NCBI RefSeq assembly: GCF_002303925.1 | Contig: NZ_MRCS01000040.1 | Coordinates: forward strand, 1-64,000 | Direction of reading: 5' to 3' | Source of the DNA: Pseudomonas sp. ACN8 | GTDB lineage: Bacteria > Pseudomonadota > Gammaproteobacteria > Pseudomonadales > Pseudomonadaceae | DNA length: 64,000 nucleotides | Shown here: piece by piece, positions 33,765-42,453 of the stretch | Layout: each line of letters opens with the position of its first letter | How positions within the stretch are numbered: the first letter of the stretch is position 1 | Position numbers and translations under genes: made by a program | Notes under the pieces: generated by a model | Seen by the model: the letters and a program-made list of their open reading frames with translations, nothing else | Told to the model about the DNA's origin: nothing | Database searches by the model: none

Positions 33765-34892
33765 TCAGCGTTGTTCGATGGGTACGAACTTGCGCTGTTC
33801 AACGCCGGTGTATTCGGCGCTTGGACGGATGATGCGGTTGTTGGCACGTTGTTCGTACACGTGGGCGGCCCAGCCGGTCAGGCGTGAGCAGACGAAGATC
33901 GGTGTGAACAACTTGGTCGGGATGCCCATGAAGTGGTACGCCGAGGCATGGTAGAAGTCGGCGTTAGGGAACAGTTTTTTCTGCTCCCACATGGTTTGGT
34001 CGATGGCTTCGGACACCGGGAACAACACCTTGTCGCCCACTTCGTCAGCGAGTTTTTTCGACCAGCCCTTGATCACCTCATTGCGCGGATCGTTGTCCTT
34101 ATAGATCGCGTGACCGAAGCCCATGATCTTGTCTTTGCGCTCGAGCATGCCGAGGGTGCCCTTGATCGCGTCTTCCGGCGACGAGAAACGCTCGATCATT
34201 TCCATCGCCGCTTCGTTGGCGCCGCCGTGCAGCGGGCCGCGCAGCGAGCCGATGGCCGCGGTGATGCACGAATACAGGTCAGACAGGGTCGACGCGCAAA
34301 CACGTGCGGTGAAGGTCGATGCGTTGAACTCGTGCTCTGCGTAGAGGATCAGCGAAACGTTCATCACCTTGACATGCAGCTCGCTCGGCTTCTTGCCGTG
34401 CAGCAGGTGCAGGAAGTGTCCACCGATGGACTGCTCGTCGCTCACGCAATCGATGCGCTTGCCTTCATGGCTGAAACGATACCAGTAGGTCATGATCGCC
34501 GGGAACGCGGCCAGCAGGCGGTCGGTCTTGTCGTGCTGCTCGGAGAAATTGTTCTCCGGCTCCAGGTTGCCCAGGAACGAGCAGCCCGTGCGCATCACGT
34601 CCATCGGGTGGGCGTCGGCGGGGATGCGTTCCAGCACTTCTTTCAGTGCTTGCGGCAGGTCGCGCAGCTTGCTCAGTTTGTCGATGTAGGCGTTCAGTTG
34701 CGCCTTGCTCGGCAGTTCGCCGTACAGCAGCAGGTAGGCCACTTCTTCGAACTGTGCGTCAGCCGCCAGTTCACGTACGTCATAACCACGGTAGGTCAGA
34801 CCGGCACCCGACTGGCCCACGGTGGACAGTGCGGTTTGCCCGGCGACCTGGCCACGGAGCCCGGCGCCACTGAGTACTTTTGCTTCGGCCAT
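33765..34892 (-). CDS. prpC: 2-methylcitrate synthase
   Basis: 375 residues, citrate-synthase family of the short type. Catalytic segments include GPLHGGANEAAMEMI (His), MGFGHAIYKDNDPR (His) and DFYHASAYHFMGIP (Asp). It condenses propionyl-CoA with oxaloacetate to 2-methylcitrate. The prp neighbours on both sides mark it as PrpC and not GltA. Confidence 0.96.
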   Translation of the reverse strand: MAEAKVLSGAGLRGQVAGQTALSTVGQSGAGLTYRGYDVRELAADAQFEEVAYLLLYGELPSKAQLNAYIDKLSKLRDLPQALKEVLERIPADAHPMDVMRTGCSFLGNLEPENNFSEQHDKTDRLLAAFPAIMTYWYRFSHEGKRIDCVSDEQSIGGHFLHLLHGKKPSELHVKVMNVSLILYAEHEFNASTFTARVCASTLSDLYSCITAAIGSLRGPLHGGANEAAMEMIERFSSPEDAIKGTLGMLERKDKIMGFGHAIYKDNDPRNEVIKGWSKKLADEVGDKVLFPVSEAIDQTMWEQKKLFPNADFYHASAYHFMGIPTKLFTPIFVCSRLTGWAAHVYEQRANNRIIRPSAEYTGVEQRKFVPIEQR

Positions 34893-34926
34893 TTTTTGTC
34901 TCCAATATTCTTTTTGTCAGAGAAAC

Positions 34927-35027
34927 CTGTAGGAGCGAGCCTGCTCGCGAAGGTGGATGTAACACCTCGGTGCATCAGGGACACCACGTAATCGTTGACG
35001 TCCATCGCGAGCAGGCTCGCTCCTACA
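34927..35027. repeat. REPIN between prpB and prpC
   Basis: Arms 34927-34953 and 35001-35027. The left arm ends GCGAAGG, the right begins CCATCGCG. The spacer is about 47 bp. It occupies almost the whole intergenic gap. Confidence 0.9.
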
Positions 35028-35041
35028 TATAAAAAGTTCGA

Positions 35042-35932
35042 TTATTTCTTGGCAGCGAACAACGCATCGAGCTTCTGCTCGAAGGTGTGGTAGTCGATGC
35101 GATCGTAAAGCTCCATGCGGGTCTGCATGGTGTCGATGACGTTTTGTTGAGTGCCGTCGCGACGGATCGCGGTGTAGACGTTTTCCGCAGCCTTGTTCAT
35201 GGCGCGGAACGCCGACAGCGGGTACAGCACCAGCGATACGTCGGCAGCAGCAAGCTGCTCGGTGGTGTACAGCGGCGTCGCGCCGAACTCGGTGATGTTG
35301 GCCAGGATCGGCGCTTTCACACGGCTGGCGAACAGCTTGTACATTTCAAGCTCGGTGATGGCTTCCGGGAACACCATGTCGGCGCCGGCCTCGATGCACG
35401 CAGCGGCGCGATCCAGGGCAGACTCCAGTCCTTCCACCGCCAGGGCGTCGGTACGGGCCATGATCACGAAGCTGTCATCGGTACGGGCATCGACGGCCGC
35501 CTTGATGCGATCGATCATTTCCTGCTGGGTCACGATTTCCTTGTTGGGACGGTGACCGCAGCGCTTGGCGCCGACCTGGTCTTCGATGTGAATCGCTGCG
35601 GCGCCAAACTTGATCATCGACTTGACGGTGCGAGCGACGTTGAACGCCGAGGAACCGAAACCGGTGTCCACGTCCACCAGCAGCGGCAGGTCGCAAACAT
35701 CGGTGATACGGCGCACGTCGGTCAGCACGTCATCCAGGCCGGTGATGCCCAGGTCCGGTACGCCGAGGGAGCCTGCAGCCACCCCGCCACCCGACAGGTA
35801 GATCGCCTTGAAACCGGCGCGCTTGGCCAGCAGCGCGTGGTTGGCGTTGATCGCACCGACCACTTGCAGTGGATGTTCGCTGGCGACCGCATCGCGGAAA
35901 CGCTGGCCTGGAGTGCTCTTGTTCAAACTCAT
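35042..35932 (-). CDS. prpB: 2-methylisocitrate lyase
   Basis: 296 residues, isocitrate-lyase/PEP mutase barrel with the catalytic loop GAKRCGHRPNKEIV (KRCGH), DVDTGFGSSAFNVARTV and EDQVG. It splits 2-methylisocitrate to succinate and pyruvate. Its start overlaps the prpR stop by four bases (ATGA), so it is translated with the regulator. Confidence 0.96.
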   Translation of the reverse strand: MSLNKSTPGQRFRDAVASEHPLQVVGAINANHALLAKRAGFKAIYLSGGGVAAGSLGVPDLGITGLDDVLTDVRRITDVCDLPLLVDVDTGFGSSAFNVARTVKSMIKFGAAAIHIEDQVGAKRCGHRPNKEIVTQQEMIDRIKAAVDARTDDSFVIMARTDALAVEGLESALDRAAACIEAGADMVFPEAITELEMYKLFASRVKAPILANITEFGATPLYTTEQLAAADVSLVLYPLSAFRAMNKAAENVYTAIRRDGTQQNVIDTMQTRMELYDRIDYHTFEQKLDALFAAKK

Positions 35933-36648
35933 GACTCACCTCGTTTGGCTGTCGGGTTAGCGCCGTCCTGGTAATGACGGGCGATGTTGCGTTTGGAGGC
36001 GCCGATGTGACGGCGCATCAACAACTCGGCCAGCTCACCGTCACGGTCGGCGATGGCATCGAGAATTCGGTGGTGCTCGGCAAACGCCTGGTGCGGGCGA
36101 TTGGGCGTGGTGGAAAACTGGATGCGGTACATGCGCACCAGTTGATACAGCTCGCCGCAGAGCATTTGGGTCAGCGTGCGGTTACCGCTGCCCTGGATGA
36201 TTCGGTAATGAAAGTCGAAATCGCCTTCCTGCTGGTAGTAGCCTCTCCCGGCCTGAAACGCTTCATCGCGCTCGTGGGTTTCCAGGACCCGACGCAGCTC
36301 GTCGATTTCTTCGAGGCTCATGCGCTCGGCGGCCAGTCGACAGGCCATGCCTTCCAGGGATTCGCGAATTTCGTATAGCTCAATCAGTTCGGCGTGGTTG
36401 AGCGACACCACCCGGGCGCCGACATGCGGTACGCGAACCAGCAGGCGCTGACCTTCCAGACGGTGGATGGCCTCGCGCAACGGGCCACGGCTGATGCCGT
36501 AGGTGCGCGCCAGTTCCGGCTCGGAGATTTTGCTGCCCGGCGCGATATCGCCTTTGACGATAGCCGCCTGAATGCGTCGGAAGACGTTCTCGGAAAGTGT
36601 CTCCGTATCGTCTTGCGTAGAAACCGGGGGATCGAGTTGATCCAGCAT
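35929..36648 (-). CDS. GntR/FadR-family regulator of the prp operon
   Basis: 239 residues from MLDQLDPPVS. The N-terminal winged helix (about 20-85, KISEPELARTYGISRGPLREAIHRLEGQRLL) and the C-terminal FCD ligand domain with metal-binding histidines (FDFHYRI, FAEHHRI, RRHIGASK) define the FadR group. It probably represses prp genes and is relieved by a methylcitrate-cycle intermediate. It differs from the sigma-54-type PrpR of enterics. The gene is coupled to prpB. A copy of its likely operator, TATTGTCGACA, overlaps the first codons' upstream edge at about 36648-36658. Confidence 0.9.
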   Translation of the reverse strand: MLDQLDPPVSTQDDTETLSENVFRRIQAAIVKGDIAPGSKISEPELARTYGISRGPLREAIHRLEGQRLLVRVPHVGARVVSLNHAELIELYEIRESLEGMACRLAAERMSLEEIDELRRVLETHERDEAFQAGRGYYQQEGDFDFHYRIIQGSGNRTLTQMLCGELYQLVRMYRIQFSTTPNRPHQAFAEHHRILDAIADRDGELAELLMRRHIGASKRNIARHYQDGANPTAKRGES

Positions 36649-36721
36649 ATTGTCGACACCTTGTAAGCCAATGCCGCAAAAACTAACGAATACAGGCGGC
36701 ACAGTCAAAGGTTAAATCGAT

Positions 36722-36733
36722 ATTGTCGACAAT
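36722..36733. promoter_or_regulatory. palindromic GntR operator upstream of prpR
   Basis: ATTGTCGACAAT is a perfect 12-bp palindrome 74 bp before the prpR start. A second, half-degenerate copy, ATTGTCGACACC, lies at about 36650-36661 right against the start codon. Size and symmetry suit a FadR-type dimer, implying autoregulation. Confidence 0.7.
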
Positions 36734-36854
36734 CTTCTGATAACCGGTTGCACCATTACGAAGCAACCCCCTCTATTTATAGCCACCGGCCAGCGCTGGC
36801 GCCAACAGACCACCGTGCTAGAATGCCGCCCGCATTTGTTTGTCACATCTGCAC

Positions 36855-36937
36855 TGCCTGTCATAAAAACCTGACAGGCATACGAGGGAGCTTGCGCAGC
36901 GATGCCAGGGCCTTGAATCAAGTCGGACCGCTGCGCA
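36855..36937 (+). promoter_or_regulatory. structured leader of the protease/7TM/ATP-grasp operon
   Basis: Two perfect inverted repeats precede the first gene: TGCCTGTCA/TGACAGGCA (36855-36863/36872-36880) and TGCGCAGCG/CGCTGCGCA (36893-36901/36929-36937). The second ends two bases before the AGGA ribosome site. No T run follows, so these are more likely 5'-UTR elements affecting translation or stability than terminators. Confidence 0.55.
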
Positions 36938-36946
36938 CCAGGATTT

Positions 36947-37483
36947 ATGAGACTCAAGCCCTTCCCCACCTTCCTTTATTTCTTTTGCCTGCCCGGCTTC
37001 GCAATGGCCGGGGAAAAGACCGTGTATGGCCTCAATGAGTACGCATCGCTCAATGGCATCGATCTGGAAGTGGCGGCCAAACTCGACACCGGGGCAAAAA
37101 CCGCGTCCCTGAGTGCACGGGATATCAAACGTTTCAAACGCAACGGCGAGTCGTGGGTGCGCTTTTACCTGGCCATCGACGCCGCCCATTCGCACCCGAT
37201 CGAACGCCCGCTGGCCCGCGTCAGCAAGATCAAGCGCCGGGCCGGCGACTACGACCCGGAGGAAGGCAAGAAGTACACCGCCCGCCCGGTGATCGAACTG
37301 GACATCTGCATGGGCTCGGCCCTGCGCAGCATCGAAGTGAACCTGACCGACCGCAGCGCTTTCCAATACCCGCTACTGATTGGCTCCGAAGCGCTCAAGC
37401 GCTTCGATGCACTGGTTGACCCCAGCCTTAAATATGCTGCCGGCAAACCTGCCTGCACCACCGACGCTCATACCGCCGAGTAA
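36947..37483 (+). CDS. exported retropepsin-like 'ATP-dependent zinc protease' family protein
   Basis: 178 residues with a signal peptide (cut near AMA-GE at residue 21). The conserved core is AAKLDTGAKTASLSA, where DTGAKTA resembles the active-site DTGA of retropepsins, and a later hydrophobic-Gly stretch YPLLIGSEAL fits the second half of an aspartic-protease fold. The family name is historical; no zinc or ATP motif is visible. It is the first gene of a three-gene unit, 5 bp before the next gene. The likely role is trimming or sensing a periplasmic peptide, which is inference from the fold and neighbours. Confidence 0.85.
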   Translation: MRLKPFPTFLYFFCLPGFAMAGEKTVYGLNEYASLNGIDLEVAAKLDTGAKTASLSARDIKRFKRNGESWVRFYLAIDAAHSHPIERPLARVSKIKRRAGDYDPEEGKKYTARPVIELDICMGSALRSIEVNLTDRSAFQYPLLIGSEALKRFDALVDPSLKYAAGKPACTTDAHTAE

Positions 37484-37488
37484 TTCAA

Positions 37489-39024
37489 ATGCGCTCTCTT
37501 ACCCTTCACCTGAAACTGCTGATCGCCATCCTGGTGGTGCTGGGCATTTCAGTTACGGCCTACCAGATCTTCGTCCTGGGCATCCCGGTGACCGAAGACG
37601 CCACCGACGACCTGTGGAACATCGACGCCAAGGTCGAGTTCGTCGCCAGTGCCAAGGACCCGGTCAAGATCCAGATGTTCGTGCCTCCGCTGAGCCGCGA
37701 CTTCGTCAGCCTCAACGAGAGCTTCATCTCCAATAACTACGGCGTGGCCGTGAACCGGGTCGACGGCAACCGCAAGGTCACCTGGTCGGCGCGCCGGGCC
37801 AAAGGCAATCAGACGCTGTACTACCGCCTGGTGCTGACCAAGCGTTATTCCGGCGAGAAAGCCAAGATCAAAGGCCCGACCTTTCGCGACAGCCTGACCA
37901 TCGAAGGCCCGGAAAAAATCGCCGCCGAAGCCCTGCTCGCACCGATTCGCCAACACTCGGCCGACGTCGAAACCTTCGTCGGCGAAGCCATCAAGCGGGT
38001 CAACAACCTCAACGACGACAACGTGAAACTGTTGCTGGCCGGCGACCCATCCGCTGCGCACAAGGCGAAAATCGTCGAGTTGCTGCTGTCCATCGCCCAC
38101 GTACCGATCGAGAAAGTCCACACCATCCGCCTGGTGGCCGACCAGCCGCAAATGCCGGAACTGTGGCTGCGCAGTTTCAATGGCAGCGACTGGCTGTACT
38201 TCAACCCGGAAACCGGTGAACAGGGCCTGCCGACCGACCGCCTGCTGTGGTGGACCGGCGACGAAAACCTGATCACCGTCGATGGCGGCAAGAAAGCCAA
38301 CGTGACCTTCAGCCTGAACAACAGCGAAATGAACGCCATTCGCCTGGCCAAGCTGACCGACGAAAACACCGACGCCAACTTCCTCGAATACTCGCTGTAC
38401 GGCCTGCCGCTGCAGACCCAGCAGACTTTCATGATCATGGTGATGATCCCGATCGGCGTGCTGGTGATCCTGATCCTGCGCAACCTGATCGGCATCCAGA
38501 CCCTGGGCACCTTCACCCCGGTGCTGATCGCCCTGGCCTTCCGCGAAACCCAGCTCGGCTTCGGCATCATGCTGTTTACCATCATCACGGCGCTGGGCCT
38601 GTCGCTGCGTTCCTACCTTGAACACCTGAAACTGCAAATGCTGCCGAGGCTGTCGGTGGTGCTGACGTTCGTGGTGGTGTTGATTGCGGCGATCAGCCTG
38701 TTCAGCCATAAACTCGGCCTGGAACGCGGCTTGTCCGTCGCGCTGTTCCCGATGGTGATCCTGACCATGACCATCGAACGCCTGTCGATCACCTGGGAAG
38801 AGCGCGGCGGTGGCCATGCCATGAAAGTGGCCATCGGCACGCTGTTCGCCGCGTCCCTGGCGCACCTGATCATGACCGTGCCGGAACTGGTGTACTTCGT
38901 GTTCACTTTCCCGGCGATCCTGCTGATCCTGGTAGGTTTCATGCTGGCCATGGGGCGTTATCGCGGTTATCGCCTGACCGAACTGGTGCGCTTCAAGGCC
39001 TTCCTGAAAAAGGTTGACGCCTGA
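37489..39024 (+). CDS. inactive transglutaminase domain fused to 7 TM helices
   Basis: 511 residues. One N-terminal TM helix (about 5-27), a large periplasmic domain (about 30-310) with a circular fold related to transglutaminases but without a readable Cys-His-Asp triad, and then about seven TM helices (about 315-495). It is a known family always found with the retropepsin-like and ATP-grasp proteins that flank it here. Its stop overlaps the next start (ATGA). Transport or recognition of a peptide conjugate is plausible but unproven. Confidence 0.85.
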   Translation: MRSLTLHLKLLIAILVVLGISVTAYQIFVLGIPVTEDATDDLWNIDAKVEFVASAKDPVKIQMFVPPLSRDFVSLNESFISNNYGVAVNRVDGNRKVTWSARRAKGNQTLYYRLVLTKRYSGEKAKIKGPTFRDSLTIEGPEKIAAEALLAPIRQHSADVETFVGEAIKRVNNLNDDNVKLLLAGDPSAAHKAKIVELLLSIAHVPIEKVHTIRLVADQPQMPELWLRSFNGSDWLYFNPETGEQGLPTDRLLWWTGDENLITVDGGKKANVTFSLNNSEMNAIRLAKLTDENTDANFLEYSLYGLPLQTQQTFMIMVMIPIGVLVILILRNLIGIQTLGTFTPVLIALAFRETQLGFGIMLFTIITALGLSLRSYLEHLKLQMLPRLSVVLTFVVVLIAAISLFSHKLGLERGLSVALFPMVILTMTIERLSITWEERGGGHAMKVAIGTLFAASLAHLIMTVPELVYFVFTFPAILLILVGFMLAMGRYRGYRLTELVRFKAFLKKVDA

Positions 39025-40010
39025 TGTTCGGCCTCTGGAAGACCTGGAAGGCCCTGGAAGCCCGGGGCATCATGGGAATCAATCGGCGCAACGCAGACTA
39101 CGTGCTCAAGTACAACAAGCGCAGCCTGTACCCGATCGTCGATGACAAGATCATCACCAAGGAGCGCGCCATCGCCGCCGGCATTCATGTACCGGAACTC
39201 TATGGGGTGATTTCCACCGAGAAGGAAATCGATAACCTCGAAGAGATCATCGGCGCACGCAATGACTTCGTGATCAAACCGGCCCAGGGCGCTGGCGGTG
39301 ATGGCATCCTGGTCATTGCCGACCGCTTTGAAGGGCGTTATCGCACGGTGTCCGGCCGGATCATCAGCCATGAAGAAATCGAGCACCAGGTTTCCAGCAT
39401 CCTGACCGGCCTGTACTCCCTGGGCGGTCACCGCGACCGGGCGCTGATCGAATACCGCGTGATTCCGGACCAGATCTTCAAGAGCATCAGTTACGAAGGC
39501 GTACCGGACATTCGCATCATTGTGTTGATGGGCTACCCGGTGATGGCCATGTTGCGCCTGCCGACGCGCCAGTCCAACGGCAAGGCCAACCTGCACCAGG
39601 GCGCCATCGGTGTCGGCGTGGACCTGGCCACCGGCCTGACCCTGCGCGGCACCTGGCTGAACAACATCATCAACAAACACCCGGACACCACCAACGCAGT
39701 GGATGGCGTGCAACTGCCCTACTGGGACGGTTTCATGAAGCTCGCCGCTGGCTGTCATGAGTTGTGCGGCCTGGGCTACATCGGTGTCGACATGGTCCTG
39801 GACCAGGAAAAAGGCCCGCTGATTCTGGAACTCAACGCCCGGCCCGGGCTGAATATCCAGATTGCCAATGACTGCGGCCTGACGTTGCGTACTCATGCGG
39901 TCGAGGCACGGCTGGAAGACCTGAAGACCCGTGGCGTGACCGAAACGGTCGAAGAGCGCGTGGCGTTTGTGCAGGAGTTGTTTGGGCATATTCCTGCGGT
40001 CGAGGGCTGA
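39024..40010 (+). CDS. ATP-grasp ligase related to alpha-L-glutamate ligases
   Basis: 328 residues, soluble. ATP-grasp features are FVIKPAQGAGGDGILVI (nucleotide-binding loop), RHDRALIEYRVIPD-type central strand residues, and the metal site DMVLDQEKGPLILELNARPGLNIQIA. It should ligate an amino acid or peptide through an acyl-phosphate. It is translationally coupled to the 7TM gene and ends the operon, followed by a REPIN. Neither the amino acid nor the acceptor can be told from sequence. Confidence 0.88.
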   Translation: MFGLWKTWKALEARGIMGINRRNADYVLKYNKRSLYPIVDDKIITKERAIAAGIHVPELYGVISTEKEIDNLEEIIGARNDFVIKPAQGAGGDGILVIADRFEGRYRTVSGRIISHEEIEHQVSSILTGLYSLGGHRDRALIEYRVIPDQIFKSISYEGVPDIRIIVLMGYPVMAMLRLPTRQSNGKANLHQGAIGVGVDLATGLTLRGTWLNNIINKHPDTTNAVDGVQLPYWDGFMKLAAGCHELCGLGYIGVDMVLDQEKGPLILELNARPGLNIQIANDCGLTLRTHAVEARLEDLKTRGVTETVEERVAFVQELFGHIPAVEG

Positions 40011-40018
40011 GCAACTCC

Positions 40019-40118
40019 AGTAGGAGCGAGCTTGCTCGCGATGGACGTCAACGATAACGCGTGCTTCCTGGATGTACGCGTTGCTCTCAGGTTCATCGCG
40101 AGCAGGCTCGCTCCTACA
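40019..40118. repeat. REPIN
   Basis: Inverted REP units of the AGGAGCGAGC/GCTCGCTCCT type. The spacer (GTCAACGATAACGCGTGCTT...) matches those of the REPINs at 2.5 and 41.6 kb over most of its length, so the whole REPIN is a related family member. Confidence 0.9.
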
Positions 40119-40214
40119 AGCACCCAATCTTCCAATTTCCGACATCCCTCTAGGACCAAATCCTGCAGAGGACTACAATCGCCACCCCGCCTCGATGGCT
40201 GACTTCCCCCGCCC

Positions 40215-41558
40215 ATGTTGATCTGCTCCGTACACCCGCTGCCCTATCGCGCCAACCCCGCCGAATATTTCGCGGCGATTCGCCATGCGCCCGGCGCCGT
40301 CCTGCTCGACAGTGGCCGCCCCAGCGCCGACCGCGGTCGCTATGACCTGCTCAGCGCCTGGCCATTGGAGCAATTGACGGTATCACCCGACGAAAGTGGC
40401 GACGCGTTCCTGCAACGCCTGCGCGACAACCTGACACGACTGGGCGAAGCCACTCTGCCGGCACCTTATGAGTTGCCGTTTGCCGGTGGGTTGATCGGCT
40501 ATCTGAGTTACGACTTCGGCCGACATCTGGAGCGCCTGCCGAGCCAGGCCCGTGACGACCTCCATTTGCCCGACGCGCGTTTCGGCTTGTACGGCTGGGC
40601 ATTGATCAGCGACCACCTGTCGCTGAGCAGTCAATTGGTGTTCCACCCGACCCTGCCCGACAGCGAGCGTCAGCGCCTGATCGAGCTGTTCAGCCAGCCT
40701 GCCCCGCAAGAGGTCGCGCCCTTCAAACTGCTCACCCCGATGACCGCCGACTTGAGCGCAGACGAGTATCAACAGGCCATCGAACGCATCCAGCAGTACA
40801 TTCAGGCCGGCGACTGTTACCAGGTCAATTTCGCCCAACGGTTTCGCGCGCCTTGCCAGGGTGATTCGTGGGCCGCTTACTGTGCGCTGCGCGCAGCATG
40901 CCCAACGCCTTTTTCCGGTTTTCAGAGCTTGCCCGACGGCGACGCCGTACTCAGCCTGTCGCCGGAACGCTTCGTCAAAGTCAGCCAGGGTCATGTGGAA
41001 ACCCGCCCGATCAAGGGCACCCGCCCGCGGGGCCTGACGCCTGAGCAAGACGCCGCGAACGCCGCCGAATTGCTGGCCAGCCCCAAGGACCGCGCGGAAA
41101 ACCTGATGATTGTCGACCTGCTGCGCAATGACCTCGGTCGCACCTGCCGCACCGGTTCAGTACGGGTGCCGGAACTGTTCAGCCTGGAAAGCTATCCGAA
41201 CGTGCACCACCTGGTGAGCAGCGTCACCGGTGAACTGGCGGATGAGCGCGATGCCCTGGACCTGATCGCCGGCAGCTTCCCTGGCGGCTCGATTACCGGC
41301 GCGCCAAAGATTCGCGCCATGCAGATCATCGACGAGCTGGAGCCGACCCGGCGCGGCCTGTATTGCGGTTCGTTACTGTACCTGGACGTACGCGGCGAGA
41401 TGGACAGCTCCATCGCCATTCGCAGTTTGCTGGTCAAGGACGGGCAGGTGTGTTGCTGGGGCGGCGGCGGGATTGTCGCGGACTCGGAGTGGCAGGCCGA
41501 ATATCAGGAGTCGATCACCAAGGTGAAGGTCTTGCTCGATACGCTGCAAAACCTGTAG
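40215..41558 (+). CDS. pabB: aminodeoxychorismate synthase component I
   Basis: 447 residues. The C-terminal chorismate-binding domain shows PIKGTRPRG, ENLMIVDLLRNDLGR, and GGSITGAPKIRAMQIIDELEP (catalytic Lys in the PIKGT segment as in PabB). It makes 4-amino-4-deoxychorismate for folate with a PabA amidotransferase encoded elsewhere. The stop codon TAG is supplied by the downstream REP element (CTGTAGGAG). The start follows a weak ribosome site in a short gap. Confidence 0.95.
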   Translation: MLICSVHPLPYRANPAEYFAAIRHAPGAVLLDSGRPSADRGRYDLLSAWPLEQLTVSPDESGDAFLQRLRDNLTRLGEATLPAPYELPFAGGLIGYLSYDFGRHLERLPSQARDDLHLPDARFGLYGWALISDHLSLSSQLVFHPTLPDSERQRLIELFSQPAPQEVAPFKLLTPMTADLSADEYQQAIERIQQYIQAGDCYQVNFAQRFRAPCQGDSWAAYCALRAACPTPFSGFQSLPDGDAVLSLSPERFVKVSQGHVETRPIKGTRPRGLTPEQDAANAAELLASPKDRAENLMIVDLLRNDLGRTCRTGSVRVPELFSLESYPNVHHLVSSVTGELADERDALDLIAGSFPGGSITGAPKIRAMQIIDELEPTRRGLYCGSLLYLDVRGEMDSSIAIRSLLVKDGQVCCWGGGGIVADSEWQAEYQESITKVKVLLDTLQNL

Positions 41559-41653
41559 GAGCGAGCCAGCTCGCGATGGTCGTCAACAATAACGCCGGAA
41601 ACCTGACACCCCGCGGCGCTCTCAGGCTCATCGCGAGCAGGCTCGCTCCTACA
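41553..41653. repeat. REPIN overlapping the pabB stop codon
   Basis: The left arm begins CTGTAGGAGCGAGCCAGCTCGCG at 41553 and includes the TAG stop of pabB (41556-41558). The right arm ends at 41653, 10 bp from the thrH stop. The left arm carries AGCCAGCTCG in place of AGCCTGCTCG, giving a perfectly symmetric inner hairpin. Confidence 0.9.
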
Positions 41654-41662
41654 AGGTCGAGG

Positions 41663-42280
41663 TTACAGGCTCAAAGTGCGGTTCGAAGCCTTGATGAACT
41701 CCTGCTTCAGCGCTTCAAACGTATGCACCGCCGGGAACTGCGGGAACTGCGCAATCACATTGTCCGGCGCATGGAACAGAATCCCGGCATCGGCTTCGCC
41801 CAACATCGTGGTGTCGTTGTAGGAATCCCCTGCCGCGATCACCCGGTAGTAGAGGCTCTTGAAGGCCAGGACCGACTGACGTTTTGGATCTTTCTGACGC
41901 AGTTGATAGTCAGTGACTCGCCCGGTGTCGTCAGTAATCAGGCGATGACAGAGCAAGGTCGGGAAGCCCAGCTGACGCATCAGCGGCTGGGAAAACTCAT
42001 AGAAGGTGTCCGACAGGATCACCACCTGGAAGCGCTCGCGCAGCCAGTCGACGAACTCGATGGCGCCGTCCAGCGGCTTGAGCGTGGCGATCACCTCCTG
42101 AATGTCGGAGAGCTTCAGGCCGTGCTCGTCGAGGATCCGCAGGCGCTGCTTCATCAGCACGTCGTAGTCGGGAATGTCCCGGGTGGTGGCCCTGAGGGAT
42201 TCGATCCCGGTTTTTTCGGCGAAGGCGATCCAGATTTCCGGAACCAGCACACCTTCAAGATCCAGACAGGCAATTTCCAC
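41663..42280 (-). CDS. thrH: bifunctional phosphoserine phosphatase / homoserine phosphotransferase
   Basis: 205 residues with a GTG start (VEIACLDLEGVLVPEIW) behind GGGAG, exactly the length of Pseudomonas ThrH. HAD motifs: DLEG in place of the usual DxDG at motif I, ILSDT (motif II), a conserved Lys in LRQKDPKRQ, and AAGDSYNDTTML (motif IV). It dephosphorylates phosphoserine and can pass the phosphate to homoserine, feeding threonine synthesis. An ATG frame 14 codons upstream lacks a ribosome site. Confidence 0.94.
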   Translation of the reverse strand: MEIACLDLEGVLVPEIWIAFAEKTGIESLRATTRDIPDYDVLMKQRLRILDEHGLKLSDIQEVIATLKPLDGAIEFVDWLRERFQVVILSDTFYEFSQPLMRQLGFPTLLCHRLITDDTGRVTDYQLRQKDPKRQSVLAFKSLYYRVIAAGDSYNDTTMLGEADAGILFHAPDNVIAQFPQFPAVHTFEALKQEFIKASNRTLSL

Positions 42281-42453
42281 AAGACACTCCCATTTGTATT
42301 GATTATTGAGTCGAGCGAGCAAAAAGACTGCCGAACTCTAGCGACTCGGGCCTGCCTGCGCAACGCAGAGGATGCCCCGGCCCGCGCAGCTTTTTGTTAC
42401 CATCGACCCCATATAGAGCGCCCAGCGCCACCGACCTGTAGGAAGCCGCCCTG

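Noticed and set aside
36902..36916. Five-codon open frame (M-P-G-P-stop) in the protease-operon leader as a leader peptide
   Set aside because: Distance from GGGAG is 11 bases and no stalling or attenuator structure couples to it; probably chance.
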